A stretch of 64,000 nt of DNA. Origin: Candidatus Brocadia sp. Its GTDB lineage: Bacteria; Planctomycetota; Brocadiia; Brocadiales; Brocadiaceae. The stretch is taken from contig WYAU01000012.1 in assembly GCA_011525665.1 (NCBI GenBank), positions 1 through 64,000 of the forward strand. The letters run 5' to 3'. The notes below the pieces were generated by a model that was not told the origin of the DNA, did no database searches, and was given only the letters and a program-made list of their open reading frames with translations. Shown here piece after piece: positions 1 to 8,565 of this stretch. The first letter of the stretch is position 1. Each line of letters begins with the position of its first letter. A program made the position numbers and the translations under genes.

Positions 1-199
1 AGGATACCATATAGTATGCTGTTCTCAACCCTTATTTTTCAGGCTATTCCGGTCACACCAACCTCACTTCCCTTACGGAGTGCTGGTTAGCTGGTGTTTG
101 CTCTATTTTTCGCGCAATTTATGTGTAATTATGTCTTTGGCTATTTTAATCGTGTACTGATAATTCATAAATCGCTATTACGCGGTTGGTTTGAAATTC
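1..199. other. no gene seen
   Basis: I see no convincing coding region between the window start and the stop codon of the TPR gene. A short plus-strand open frame here runs into the TPR gene on the other strand and has no recognisable content. Confidence 0.5.
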
Positions 200-1120
200 C
201 TATTTTATTGCCTCAATCATTCTCAGGAATTCAATCCTTTCATTTGCCCGCTCTGCCCATATGGTATCAGGAAAATCAGCCTTAACATATTCAAAATACA
301 TGGCGGCTGAAGCGGGTTTTTTCACCCTCAGGTAAAACTCTCCGATGTTAAACTCCCTTTCCGCCTCAATAATCCTTATCTCTTCAATCATTCTCTTTGC
401 ATCCTCTGCATGGACGCCGCGGGGATTCGTGACCAAATATTCTTCAAAGCCTTCCCGGGCGGAGATCAGGAGGCCATAATTGCGTTCTTGTTGCTTCTCA
501 TGGTACACCTTTGAAAGCGGTATCCGGTATTGTACGTAAGGAACCCATTCGTTCTTCGGATAATTTTCCAGAAACTTCTCATAGGCGTCAAGGGCTTCTT
601 CATACTGGCCGCGCTTAAAGTAGCAATCCGCTATTTTTACCTGCGCGTCAGGAGCAATGGGCCCTAAGGGATGCTTCTCTATAATCTTCTCAAAAACCCT
701 GATCGCCGCTTCCTCATGAGTGTCCATCTGTGCTACGCCGACCTGATACTCCCTTTTAAGTATTTCCTCCGTCCTTTTTGTGCCCGGATATTTTTGTAAG
801 GCCTTCTCGTACGCCTTCAGCGCCCTTTTGTAGTCTCCGTTGAGAAAATAGGCCCATCCAATGTTTATCTGAGAAACTTCTGCATATTCTGAAGCAGGAT
901 CGGCGTCAATAATCGATTCAAATTCCTTTATTGCAATGGTATATTTTTGTTCTACCAGGAGTGAAAGGGCATACTTGTAACGTTGTTCCACCGTTGTAAT
1001 CGCAGTGGAGGGGGATTCCATCCATCCTGTCTCTTTATTCCATACCCATTTCCCGAAGGCAGATGTCGCCGTCATACAGAATATGATAAACAGGAGACAA
1101 AGACATTTTAATTTCATCAT
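200..1120 (-). CDS. secreted TPR-repeat protein, BamD/YbgF-like
   Basis: About 306 residues. The N-terminus is a signal peptide: basic MMKLK, a hydrophobic stretch, then a likely cleavage site near TSAFG-KW. There is no lipobox, unlike true BamD. The rest is a series of tetratricopeptide-type helical hairpins (Y-x-x-A-L/I-x-x-F/Y-E patterns such as YKRALKAYEKAL and YEEALDAYEKFL), as in the BamD, YbgF and Tol-Pal-associated families. Such proteins act as periplasmic scaffolds for outer-membrane or cell-wall machinery. I chose the internal ATG because the upstream TTG start would precede the signal peptide with extra polar residues. It is the last gene of the purA-led operon, just after recO. 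The exact role is inferred from domain type only. Confidence 0.75.
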   Translation of the reverse strand: MMKLKCLCLLFIIFCMTATSAFGKWVWNKETGWMESPSTAITTVEQRYKYALSLLVEQKYTIAIKEFESIIDADPASEYAEVSQINIGWAYFLNGDYKRALKAYEKALQKYPGTKRTEEILKREYQVGVAQMDTHEEAAIRVFEKIIEKHPLGPIAPDAQVKIADCYFKRGQYEEALDAYEKFLENYPKNEWVPYVQYRIPLSKVYHEKQQERNYGLLISAREGFEEYLVTNPRGVHAEDAKRMIEEIRIIEAEREFNIGEFYLRVKKPASAAMYFEYVKADFPDTIWAERANERIEFLRMIEAIK

Positions 1121-1142
1121 GTTATCCACGCACAACTTCCTG

Positions 1143-1892
1143 TCAAATCCTGATATATTTCCAGGAGTTTAGCCCTTTCTGCAGCACGAAGTTAATATAA
1201 TATCGCAGCATCTTTTCTATTTCAACACAAATAGATGATTGTATCCTGACACGTCCTAATCTCTGCACATTAATATCCGTTAATCGGCTGGCAATGCGTA
1301 TTGCACCGGCAGGGACAAGAATCCCGTTTTTCCATTTTCCCTGGCATCTTCCGCATAACACGCCGCCTTCCTTTGCGTTAAAATATATTTCTGTTACTTG
1401 CGGCATGTCGCTTTTACAATTTACACAGCGTCCCCACTCGGGTAAATATCCCAGGATCTTCAACGTTTTTATCTCAAAGGCCAGCAAGGATATCATAGCA
1501 TCGGTATCCGCAGTTGTCCCCCCCAGCGTGCTTGCAAAGATATCAAAGAGTTGTTCACTGGGGTCATTTTCCCCCGTAAATTCATTTACCATTTCCGCCA
1601 TACACGCGGCTTTATAGTATTTATCCAGATCGGTCCGAAGGACGGGGTAATTGTTTTGTAAAATGGCCTCCGTAAGGGTATGAAGAGACGTGTGTTCTTT
1701 TTTAATAAAGAGAATTTGATAGTACGTTAAGAGGTCGACTGCCTTCGAACTCTGCCTTCCCGAAGTACGCTTGAACCCCTTTGCAAGGGTATGGATCTTT
1801 CCGTAGTCACGGGTATAGAAGGTGATTATTTGACTGGAATCGCCGTAATCTATCCTTCCCAGTGCGATTGCCTCTGTTTTGAAGACGGGCAT
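1143..1892 (-). CDS. recO: DNA repair protein RecO
   Basis: 249 residues, the usual RecO length. The N-terminal OB-fold begins MPVFKTEAIALGRIDYGDSS and continues through the typical YTRDYGK-x-x-x-LAKG segment. A middle helical part follows, then a zinc-binding motif made of CVNC and CGRC. RecO loads RecA on SSB-coated single-stranded DNA together with RecR in gap repair. It lies 21 nt downstream of ybeY and just before the TPR gene, on the same strand. Confidence 0.93.
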   Translation of the reverse strand: MPVFKTEAIALGRIDYGDSSQIITFYTRDYGKIHTLAKGFKRTSGRQSSKAVDLLTYYQILFIKKEHTSLHTLTEAILQNNYPVLRTDLDKYYKAACMAEMVNEFTGENDPSEQLFDIFASTLGGTTADTDAMISLLAFEIKTLKILGYLPEWGRCVNCKSDMPQVTEIYFNAKEGGVLCGRCQGKWKNGILVPAGAIRIASRLTDINVQRLGRVRIQSSICVEIEKMLRYYINFVLQKGLNSWKYIRI

Positions 1893-1913
1893 ATTTCGTC
1901 AAATGAACGCTGA

Positions 1914-2402
1914 TTAATGCGGGACAGGAACACGATAACCAAAATTCGACAACAGTTCCCCTTCTCTTTGATGCATCTTTTTTGCATCGCTTTTGTGCTT
2001 ATCGTCATACCCCAGCAGATGCAATAATCCGTGAATCAAATAAAGGGCGACTTCTCCTTCGAGGGAATACCCCTGTTTTTGTGAGAATTCGGCAGCCATT
2101 TCAACAGAAACGATAATTTCCCCGGCAATAGTGTTTTTACGAGAAGGCTCAGGGTAAGGAAAACTCAGCACATCAGTGGCATAATTATGGCCAAGAAAGG
2201 CGCTGTTCATTTCTTTTATCCTCTTATTATCTACGAAAACAATACTGAGTTCCGTATTCACACCTTTTTTTTCGGCTTTGAGAACAGCGGCAACAAGCTT
2301 TTTTATTTTATTCTTATCGATAGGATAAAATTTTTGCAGGTCTGTAACCTCTAATTTCACACGCTTTTCCATTCCGCCGGGCCATGAATTTTTCCCTATC
2401 AT
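1914..2402 (-). CDS. ybeY: endoribonuclease YbeY (rRNA maturation factor)
   Basis: 162 residues. The C-terminal zinc motif HGLLHLLGYDDKH matches the YbeY signature H-x3-H-x5-D/H. YbeY is a single-strand-specific metallo-RNase involved in 16S rRNA 3' processing and ribosome quality control. The first ATG overlaps the phoH stop by 4 nt (ATGA). An internal ATG at MEKRVKLEV, about 10 codons in, is an alternative start. The phoH-ybeY pairing is a widely conserved gene order and supports the call. Confidence 0.93.
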   Translation of the reverse strand: MIGKNSWPGGMEKRVKLEVTDLQKFYPIDKNKIKKLVAAVLKAEKKGVNTELSIVFVDNKRIKEMNSAFLGHNYATDVLSFPYPEPSRKNTIAGEIIVSVEMAAEFSQKQGYSLEGEVALYLIHGLLHLLGYDDKHKSDAKKMHQREGELLSNFGYRVPVPH

Positions 2403-3391
2403 GATTCATATGCATCGACAATATCCTGAACCAGTTTATGCCGGATTATGTCCGACTTTGTCAGGTATATAAAAGAAATATTTTTGATATCCCTTAACCT
2501 TTCCTGAACGTCAATTAACCCGGATGTCTCTCCCGCCGGCAAATCCACCTGGGTAATATCCCCTGTCACAACCACCTTCGATTTAACGCCCAGTCTCGTC
2601 AAAAAAGTCTTCATCTGTTTTACAGTACAGTTTTGCGCCTCATCCAAAATGATAAAGGAATCATTCAGGGTTCTTCCCCGCATATAGGCAAGCGGTAAAA
2701 TCTCTATGATGTCGGTTTCCAGGTATTTTTTTACATGCCCGACGTCCATCATGTCCGCTATGGCATCGTAGAGCGGGCGTAAATACGGATTTACCTTGGC
2801 CTTGATATCACCGGGCAAATATCCAAGTTTTTCGCCGGCTTCAACGGCGGGTCTGGCAAGCACAATTCTTCTAATAAGCCCACTTTTCAGACACGAGAGG
2901 GCCATCGCTACCGCCAAATACGTCTTTCCCGTTCCTGCAGGCCCGATGCAAAAAACCAGATCGTTTTTTTTAATTGCTTCTATATATTTTGATTGTCCAT
3001 CCGTCTTGGGCTTTATAAACAGACCCCGCTGAAAGACGTCAATCGTATGGACAGATTCATCACCCGCCTCGCACTTTGCATCTATAATGGCCTGCTCTAC
3101 ATCTTCCGAATCCAACCTCCCCGTAGAACGAACAATTTCCAGCAATCTGTTTAATACTTCCTTGCTGGTGTCTACCTGCTCTTTTTCTCCTTCAAGTTTC
3201 AGTAATCCATGGCGGGCGACAAGATGAACGTGAAAAGCGTCCCTGACAAGACGGAGATGCCGGTCGTGGCTGCCATACAGGATGGATGCTTCCGCATCGT
3301 TCTCAAGGACGAGTGTATTTTGATAAGTTAAAGGTTCCCGAAAATATTCTTTGTTTTCATGGTATTTCTGGATTTTCACTTTCTGATTCAT
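2399..3391 (-). CDS. phoH: PhoH family ATPase
   Basis: 330 residues. The N-terminal region is KH-like (RLVRDAFHVHLVARHGLLKLEG). The PhoH ATPase domain has Walker A GPAGTGKTYLA around residue 150 and Walker B FIILDEAQN, then VTGDITQVDLP, all typical of PhoH-like proteins. The family is linked to RNA metabolism; its biochemical role is not settled. Its start is 1 nt after the cdsA stop and its stop overlaps the ybeY start by 4 nt, so it is probably translationally coupled to both. Confidence 0.92.
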   Translation of the reverse strand: MNQKVKIQKYHENKEYFREPLTYQNTLVLENDAEASILYGSHDRHLRLVRDAFHVHLVARHGLLKLEGEKEQVDTSKEVLNRLLEIVRSTGRLDSEDVEQAIIDAKCEAGDESVHTIDVFQRGLFIKPKTDGQSKYIEAIKKNDLVFCIGPAGTGKTYLAVAMALSCLKSGLIRRIVLARPAVEAGEKLGYLPGDIKAKVNPYLRPLYDAIADMMDVGHVKKYLETDIIEILPLAYMRGRTLNDSFIILDEAQNCTVKQMKTFLTRLGVKSKVVVTGDITQVDLPAGETSGLIDVQERLRDIKNISFIYLTKSDIIRHKLVQDIVDAYES

Positions 3392-3392
3392 A

Positions 3393-4238
3393 CTAAACTA
3401 ATGGAAAAAATTCGAAAAAATAATATGCGACCGGCATACTAATCAATAAACAGTCAATGACATCAAGCACCCCCCCGAAGGCGGGCACCAGGCGTCCGGA
3501 GTCCTTTACCTGAGCATCTCTTTTGAGCAAAGATTCTGCCAGATCTCCTAACATGGCGGAAAAACCCACAATCGTTCCAAATACCACCGACCCTGGCAAA
3601 TTCATGACCTTCGTCTGGGGAATAAGATTAAAAATGACCGCTATGAGCACACTCGATAAAAGCGAAAAACAGGCGCCTTCTATCGTCTTATTCGGACTGA
3701 CAACCTTTGCCAGCTTGTGTTTGCCGTATTTTCGGCCCAACAAATAGCCTCCGATGTCACCAAACTTGGAAACCAGCAGAACCAGAATTACGATACAAAG
3801 ACCGTTAGGGAAGTGACGCAGGGCGATGGCAAAACTCAGGAGAAAGACCACATAGAAAATACCGAATATGGTTACCGCAATGTTTTTTATGGCATCCTTT
3901 GTACCGCGGGTAAAAGCCTGAATTAACAAAAGCCAGAAGATGAGGATAACAATGGTTTCTTGTCTGAGGAAAGGGGCATCGATACCGGGATTTGTGCGTA
4001 TCGATAACCAGTATGACACAGACAACCACACACCTGCGACAATACCCGATATACGAAACGGGGAGAAACCGTTCCTGCCCGCAATGTGGTAAAATTCATA
4101 TAAACCGATTCCACCAGCCAGGATGGCCAGGCATCCAAACCCGATATCGGTATGAAACCGGACATCGAGGGAGAGAATGCCAAAGAACAGCGCAAAGAGA
4201 ATGACACCAAAAGTAATCCTTGTCTGGAGGGTATTCAC
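3393..4238 (-). CDS. cdsA: phosphatidate cytidylyltransferase
   Basis: 281 residues from a GTG start that overlaps the uppS stop by 4 nt (GTGA). A longer upstream open frame runs back inside uppS without family features and was rejected. About eight hydrophobic segments are seen. The C-terminal signature is present: SPNKTIEGA, then GDLAESLLKRDAQVKDSG and PAFGGVLDVIDCLL. CdsA makes CDP-diacylglycerol from phosphatidate and CTP at the inner membrane, the branch point for phospholipids. The uppS-cdsA order is widely conserved. Confidence 0.93.
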   Translation of the reverse strand: MNTLQTRITFGVILFALFFGILSLDVRFHTDIGFGCLAILAGGIGLYEFYHIAGRNGFSPFRISGIVAGVWLSVSYWLSIRTNPGIDAPFLRQETIVILIFWLLLIQAFTRGTKDAIKNIAVTIFGIFYVVFLLSFAIALRHFPNGLCIVILVLLVSKFGDIGGYLLGRKYGKHKLAKVVSPNKTIEGACFSLLSSVLIAVIFNLIPQTKVMNLPGSVVFGTIVGFSAMLGDLAESLLKRDAQVKDSGRLVPAFGGVLDVIDCLLISMPVAYYFFEFFPLV

Positions 4239-4951
4239 TCTCGTAACCCACCAAAACGGCGTTCCCGGTGCGCATAATCTTTTATCGCCTCCTCCAGGTG
4301 TTCCTTTCTGAAATCGGGCCAGCAGACGGGGGTAACCCACAGCTCCGTGTACGAAATTTCCCACAAAAGAAAATTACTTACCCGCATCTCGCCCCCCGTT
4401 CGTATGAGCAGGTCGGGGTCGGACATTTCACCCGTGTATAAAAATTTTTTAAAGGTCTCCTCCGTAATTTCTTCCACACCCATCTTTCCGGATTTAACAT
4501 TTTTGGCAATCATCTTTGCCGCATCGACGATCTCTGAACGTCCTCCATAATTGAGCGCAAGGCAGAGGACCATCCCGGTATTATCCCTGCTTTCTTCTAT
4601 GCTGATAGCGAGTTCTCTCTGAACATCTTCCGGCAGACCGCTGATGCGGCCAATTGCCGCCAAGCGGATATTATTTTCCTCAATCTCTTTTCGCTCCCTG
4701 ATAAGGAACTCTTTCAGGAGCTTCATCAACAGGTTGACTTCCCGCTTCGGTCTTTTCCAGTTTTCCTGGGAAAATGCATAGAGCGTAAGCTGTTTTAAAT
4801 GCTTTTTCGCACACTCGCGCGTTATTTCACGGACAGACTCGACTCCCTCCTTATGACCCCGGATTCTTACCAGTCCCCTCCGTCTTGCCCATCGTCCGTT
4901 CCCATCCATAATAATCGCAATGTGGGAAGGGAAATGCCCATTTCCGCTCAT
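4235..4951 (-). CDS. uppS: undecaprenyl diphosphate synthase
   Basis: 238 residues. It shows the cis-prenyltransferase motifs IIMDGNGRWARRRG near the N-terminus (catalytic Asp), YAFSQENWKRP, LALNYGGRSEI, and DLLIRTGGEMRVSNFLLWE with YTELWVTPVCWPDF at the end. It makes the C55 lipid carrier for peptidoglycan and other surface polymers; uppP at the other end of the window recycles the same carrier. Its ATG overlaps the purA stop by 4 nt. Confidence 0.96.
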   Translation of the reverse strand: MSGNGHFPSHIAIIMDGNGRWARRRGLVRIRGHKEGVESVREITRECAKKHLKQLTLYAFSQENWKRPKREVNLLMKLLKEFLIRERKEIEENNIRLAAIGRISGLPEDVQRELAISIEESRDNTGMVLCLALNYGGRSEIVDAAKMIAKNVKSGKMGVEEITEETFKKFLYTGEMSDPDLLIRTGGEMRVSNFLLWEISYTELWVTPVCWPDFRKEHLEEAIKDYAHRERRFGGLRE

Positions 4952-6243
4952 ACGAGATTCACAATCTGACCGCGGTCCGGACCCACAGAAAGCATTTCTA
5001 TCCTGATACCCAAAATCTCTTCAAGGGTATTTATATAACTCTTCGCTTGCGAAGGGATATCTCTTTTATCACGCATTCTGGACGTATCCGTCTGCCAGCC
5101 GGGCACTTCCTTGTATATCGGTTGACAATCAGGCCGCGCAGCCAAATCTGTGGGAAACAGGTCGTATACCTTGTCACCGAATTTGTAACCTACGCATATC
5201 TTTATGGTCTTCTGTTCATCCAGCACATCCAGTTTCGTCAAAACAGCACCATCCACACCATTCACCATGATTGCGTGCTTTACGGCAACTGCATCAAACC
5301 AGCCGCAGCGTCTGGGCCTTCCGGTAGTAGCCCCATATTCTCCCCCCTTCTTTCGTAAGTATTCACCCAATTCATCATTCAATTCAGAAGGGAAGGGGCC
5401 GCTGCCGACCCGTGTCGTGTAAGATTTCATCACACCGAGCACCTTATGTATCTGTCGGGGGCAAACACCCGCGCCAACCGCCGCGCCACCTGCTGTGACA
5501 GAGGATGAAGTAATAAAGGGATAGGTACCAAAATCCACGTCAAGCAATGAGCCCTGGGCACCCTCAAATAATATCTTTTTCCTGGACTTTATGGCGTCAT
5601 CCATAAACACTACCGTATTACACACAAAAGGCTTTATCTGTTCTGCATACTCGCAATATTTATTGTAAATATCCTCCCAGGACAACGCATCTGCATCATA
5701 CAAACGCGCAAATATCTTATTTTTCTCCTCTACGATTTTTTTGAGCCTTTGCCTAAAGTGTTCAGGATGGTAAAGATCGGCTACCCGTATGCCCGTGCGG
5801 GCCATTTTATCGGTATAACACGGCCCGATACCCCGGCGGGTCGTACCAATCTTTTCATCCCCCTTTTCAGATTCAGAAAGTTCATCCAGCTTTTTATGGT
5901 AGGGAAATACGAGATGTGCTATTTCACTGACACGCAGGTTGTCACCTATGTCTATATTCTTCTTCCTTAACTCATCGATCTCTTCTAATAATTGGAGGGG
6001 ATCAAGGGCTACTCCGCTACCGATGACACAAGATTTGTTTTTCCTGAGGATGCCGGAAGGAATGAGATGCAATACGAATTTTTCGTTGTTTATAATGACC
6101 GTATGGCCTGCGTTGCTTCCACCCTGATACCTTACGATAATGTCAAACGACTCTGTCAGTATATCAACAATCTTGCCTTTACCTTCATCACCCCACTGCA
6201 AACCAACAAGGCAGGCATTCGAACCCATAGATAAATTTTCCAT
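4948..6243 (-). CDS. purA: adenylosuccinate synthetase
   Basis: 431 residues, full length. The GTP/IMP-binding segment VGLQWGDEGKGKIVD is at the N-terminus, followed by QGGSNAGHTV, GTTRRGIGPCYTDK, FEGAQGSLLDVDFGTYPFITSS and TTGRPRRCGWFD. It catalyses the first committed step from IMP to AMP. It is the first gene of the seven-gene minus-strand operon, so the promoter should lie just upstream in the 6.25-6.4 kb region. A second in-frame ATG at MGSNACLVG, five codons in, could be the real start. Confidence 0.97.
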   Translation of the reverse strand: MENLSMGSNACLVGLQWGDEGKGKIVDILTESFDIIVRYQGGSNAGHTVIINNEKFVLHLIPSGILRKNKSCVIGSGVALDPLQLLEEIDELRKKNIDIGDNLRVSEIAHLVFPYHKKLDELSESEKGDEKIGTTRRGIGPCYTDKMARTGIRVADLYHPEHFRQRLKKIVEEKNKIFARLYDADALSWEDIYNKYCEYAEQIKPFVCNTVVFMDDAIKSRKKILFEGAQGSLLDVDFGTYPFITSSSVTAGGAAVGAGVCPRQIHKVLGVMKSYTTRVGSGPFPSELNDELGEYLRKKGGEYGATTGRPRRCGWFDAVAVKHAIMVNGVDGAVLTKLDVLDEQKTIKICVGYKFGDKVYDLFPTDLAARPDCQPIYKEVPGWQTDTSRMRDKRDIPSQAKSYINTLEEILGIRIEMLSVGPDRGQIVNLV

Positions 6244-6649
6244 AAAAATTTGGCAAAACCCTCCGAATTCGTTGGGAAATAAGCTTTTACAAAATTATAA
6301 AAAATGGGGTTGGGAATGTCAAGGGAATAGACTTTTAGGGCTTGTATAAGGATATTTTGGAGAAAGGATTATGGAAACTAATAGGGGGATGAGGAAAAAG
6401 ACAGCATTGTATAAGAATCGGCTTTAATGTTAAGGAATTTTCAATGTTAGGCCTGAAAGGGTGAAAGGAAAAAAAACTCCTTTTCTTCCACCCCTTTGGG
6501 GTTATCTATTGTTGATGTTTTCTTGTCCAGGGGCTTATACCCCTGGCTATACACTTTCTGCCCTTTGGGCATTTATACAAGTGTTTTCCTAAACCATATT
6601 TCTCGCGTAGCATACTCAAGATGCTCACAAAAATGTGATTTTTATACAG

Positions 6650-6680
6650 GGTGGCACGGACAAACTCCGTTTGTCCGTGT
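6650..6680. repeat. dispersed palindrome, CACGGACAAA type
   Basis: A perfect 10-bp inverted repeat CACGGACAAA / TTTGTCCGTG with a 5-nt spacer (arms 6655-6664 and 6670-6679), preceded by GGTGG. It is nearly identical to the copy at 60892-60922 and related to the one at 6788-6817. This suggests a REP-like family spread between genes. Confidence 0.7.
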
Positions 6681-6787
6681 TGAACTTGCACTCCATTATC
6701 TATGAATCATCCATTTTGAAACGTTGATATACAACATAAGTATAACTATTGCAATTACAAAGCATTAAGTAATATTGCATTGCGGAA

Positions 6788-6817
6788 CCACGGACAAGCA
6801 GAGCTTGTCCGTGCCAC
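6788..6817. repeat. dispersed palindrome, second copy
   Basis: Arms CACGGACAAGC (6789-6799) and GCTTGTCCGTG (6803-6813) with a 3-nt loop. It is followed by CCACC, the complement of the GGTGG that precedes the other copies, so this copy lies in inverted orientation relative to 6650-6680. Confidence 0.65.
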
Positions 6818-7451
6818 CCTTATGGAATGGTTGCTCTGTAGAAATTTGATAAATCACAAACTGTGAACTTTTTGAGTATAGCAGGGGGTGAAGCTCCTCC
6901 CATTCTTTTCCAGGAAAAACCGAAAAAAGGTTTGCATTCTTCTTCATTTTTTTATTATCATTTTTAAAGTAAAGACAATTTACAATCATCCTCTCGTCAT
7001 TACAACAGCCGTACGGAGCCGACTTATTGTCAGATCAAATGGAACAAGAGGATTTTGTGCTGATCCGTATAAGACGACATGATATAAAGTGCGAAGAGAC
7101 ACAAGTGCCAGTGTCTGAAGTGATTATCACAATAGTATTTACCATATCAAAGGCATGTTAAATACTAAATGTTAGGCCACTTCCGAGTGGAAAATGTCAT
7201 CTAATCCACAACCATCAACGATGCAGCCAGGGTAGGCGCCTCCTACCAAAAATTGAGCAATCGGGATGGGTTCTGTGTAAAAGGATTGGATCGAATGGTT
7301 TTGACAAATAACCAATAATTTTGGTGGTACGTGTACGACATCCTACGTTAAATATTCGAGTCTGCCGCTTTAAAACCGTGAGATTGATTATGGCGGGCAA
7401 TACCTTGCCCTACTTGGCCGATTTAGGGTATTGGGCATCAAATAAAGTATC

Positions 7452-8264
7452 ATGGACTACAAAATTAACAGACTTTCCGATTACTCCGATGACAGTTTGC
7501 TCAATGAACTCAAGCGAGTAGCAAAGCGGATCGGGAAAGATATCCTGACCCAAAAAGATTTTAGTCAGCATTCTAAGACAAGCCATAGCACAATTGTTAA
7601 AAGGTTTGGATCATGGAACTCTGCCTTAGAACGAGCAGGGCTTCATGTTGGCAGAAAAGCTAACATATCTACTGAAGACCTATTTAGTGAAATCGAGAAT
7701 GTTTGGAATCACCTTGGACGTCAACCACAATATAGGGAGATGGAGCGATTTGGAAGATTCTCATTGAAACCCTATGAGAATAGATTCGGAAGTTGGATAA
7801 AAGCGGTCGAAAAATTCGTTAAGTGGAAAGAAGACAAAGGACCTATAGTTGAAAAAGAATTGAATACCATTAGCCCGGAAATTCTAATTGATACTGTTAA
7901 GGAACGAAAAAAAGTCAAAAAAGTTGAATATGGAGAACCAATAGATTTCTTAGGTCTTCGCCATGCACCATTAAATGAACAAGGTGTTGTATACCTATTT
8001 GGTATCCTCAGTAGAAAACTGGGATTCATTATCGAAGCTGTTAGAACGGATTTCCCAGACTGTGAAGGGAAAAGGGAGATACCAGGAAAACCAGGTAGGT
8101 GGGAAAGGGTGTCTATTGAATTCGAGTTTAAAAGCTCCCATTTCAAAGATCATGACCATAACCCCGGCGAATGTGATGTCATTGTTTGCTGGGAAAATGA
8201 CTGGAAAGATTGTCCTACTGAGGTAATTTCATTAAAGGAAATAATGCTAAAGGCAAAAAAGTGA
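7452..8264 (+). CDS. homing-endonuclease-associated-repeat protein, putative nuclease
   Basis: 270 residues. The N-terminal half holds two repeats of the homing-endonuclease-associated type, each ending in an RFGSWNSALERAG or RFGSWIKAVEKF motif. These are DNA-binding helical repeats known from HNH and other nuclease proteins. The C-terminal half has no HNH motif. Its conserved-looking block (SIEFEFKSSHF, then PGECDVIVCWENDW) resembles a restriction-endonuclease-like core with E-x-K and D residues; that is an inference. The stop is followed 5 nt later by an attC-like structure. Upstream is repeat-rich DNA, which suggests a mobile or cassette-borne gene. Substrate and biological role are unknown. 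Confidence 0.7.
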   Translation: MDYKINRLSDYSDDSLLNELKRVAKRIGKDILTQKDFSQHSKTSHSTIVKRFGSWNSALERAGLHVGRKANISTEDLFSEIENVWNHLGRQPQYREMERFGRFSLKPYENRFGSWIKAVEKFVKWKEDKGPIVEKELNTISPEILIDTVKERKKVKKVEYGEPIDFLGLRHAPLNEQGVVYLFGILSRKLGFIIEAVRTDFPDCEGKREIPGKPGRWERVSIEFEFKSSHFKDHDHNPGECDVIVCWENDWKDCPTEVISLKEIMLKAKK

Positions 8265-8269
8265 CATTT

Positions 8270-8331
8270 GTCCAACAAGTGCTTGCACAAGGACGCTCGT
8301 AAACTCGCGCTTGTGATGCAGGGCGTTATTG
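8270..8331 (+). other. attC-like recombination site 1
   Basis: Begins with GTCCAAC, matching the integron R'' consensus RYYYAAC, and ends with GCGTTATTG, sharing only the GTT core with R' (GTTRRRY). Between them is an imperfect stem, CACAAGGACGC pairing with GCGCTTGTG apart from two bulged bases. Extrahelical bases are a hallmark of attC sites. Length about 62 nt, within the short attC range. It starts 5 nt after the preceding gene's stop. No integron integrase is seen in the window. Confidence 0.4.
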
Positions 8332-8358
8332 ATAAAATAATACTCTTTCTTGTAATAG
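8323..8358 (+). repeat. 36-nt direct repeat, copy 1
   Basis: Starts GCGTTATTGATAAAATAA and ends GTAATAG. A copy with a few mismatches lies at 9651-9686. It begins at the right end of the attC-like site, so the similarity spans the presumed cassette junction. A hairpin of the TGGGTT / AACCCA type follows at 8369-8389. Confidence 0.7.
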
Positions 8359-8565
8359 TATTGTAGGTTGGGTTTCGTTCCTCAACCCAGCAATTTAATA
8401 TATGGTATGGGAAGGGAATATTGCAATATCGCAGATCACAAGTGAAAGGTGCGACGTTCTTCTTTACCGTAATGACATACAGTAGAAAGAGGATATTATA
8501 TCACAAGGCAAATGTGGCGCTGATAAAAGAGGCTTTCCAGGCGTGAGCCAAATATGGAGGGGAAT

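Larger units (their letters stand above)
6244..7451. other. 1.2 kb non-coding, repeat-rich region
   Basis: No convincing gene on either strand. The short open frames here read through repeats. Two palindromes sit at 6655-6679 and 6789-6813 (listed separately). Imperfect repeat-like text lies near 6490-6600 and around 7220-7245 (GGTAGGCGCC type). The left end should contain the purA operon promoter. The rest has the look of decayed accessory DNA. Confidence 0.5.

Noticed and set aside
6490-6705. open frames with phrases like GLYPWLYTFCPLG
   Set aside because: Both strands are open over repeat-like text with no start signals; judged repeat-derived, not genes.
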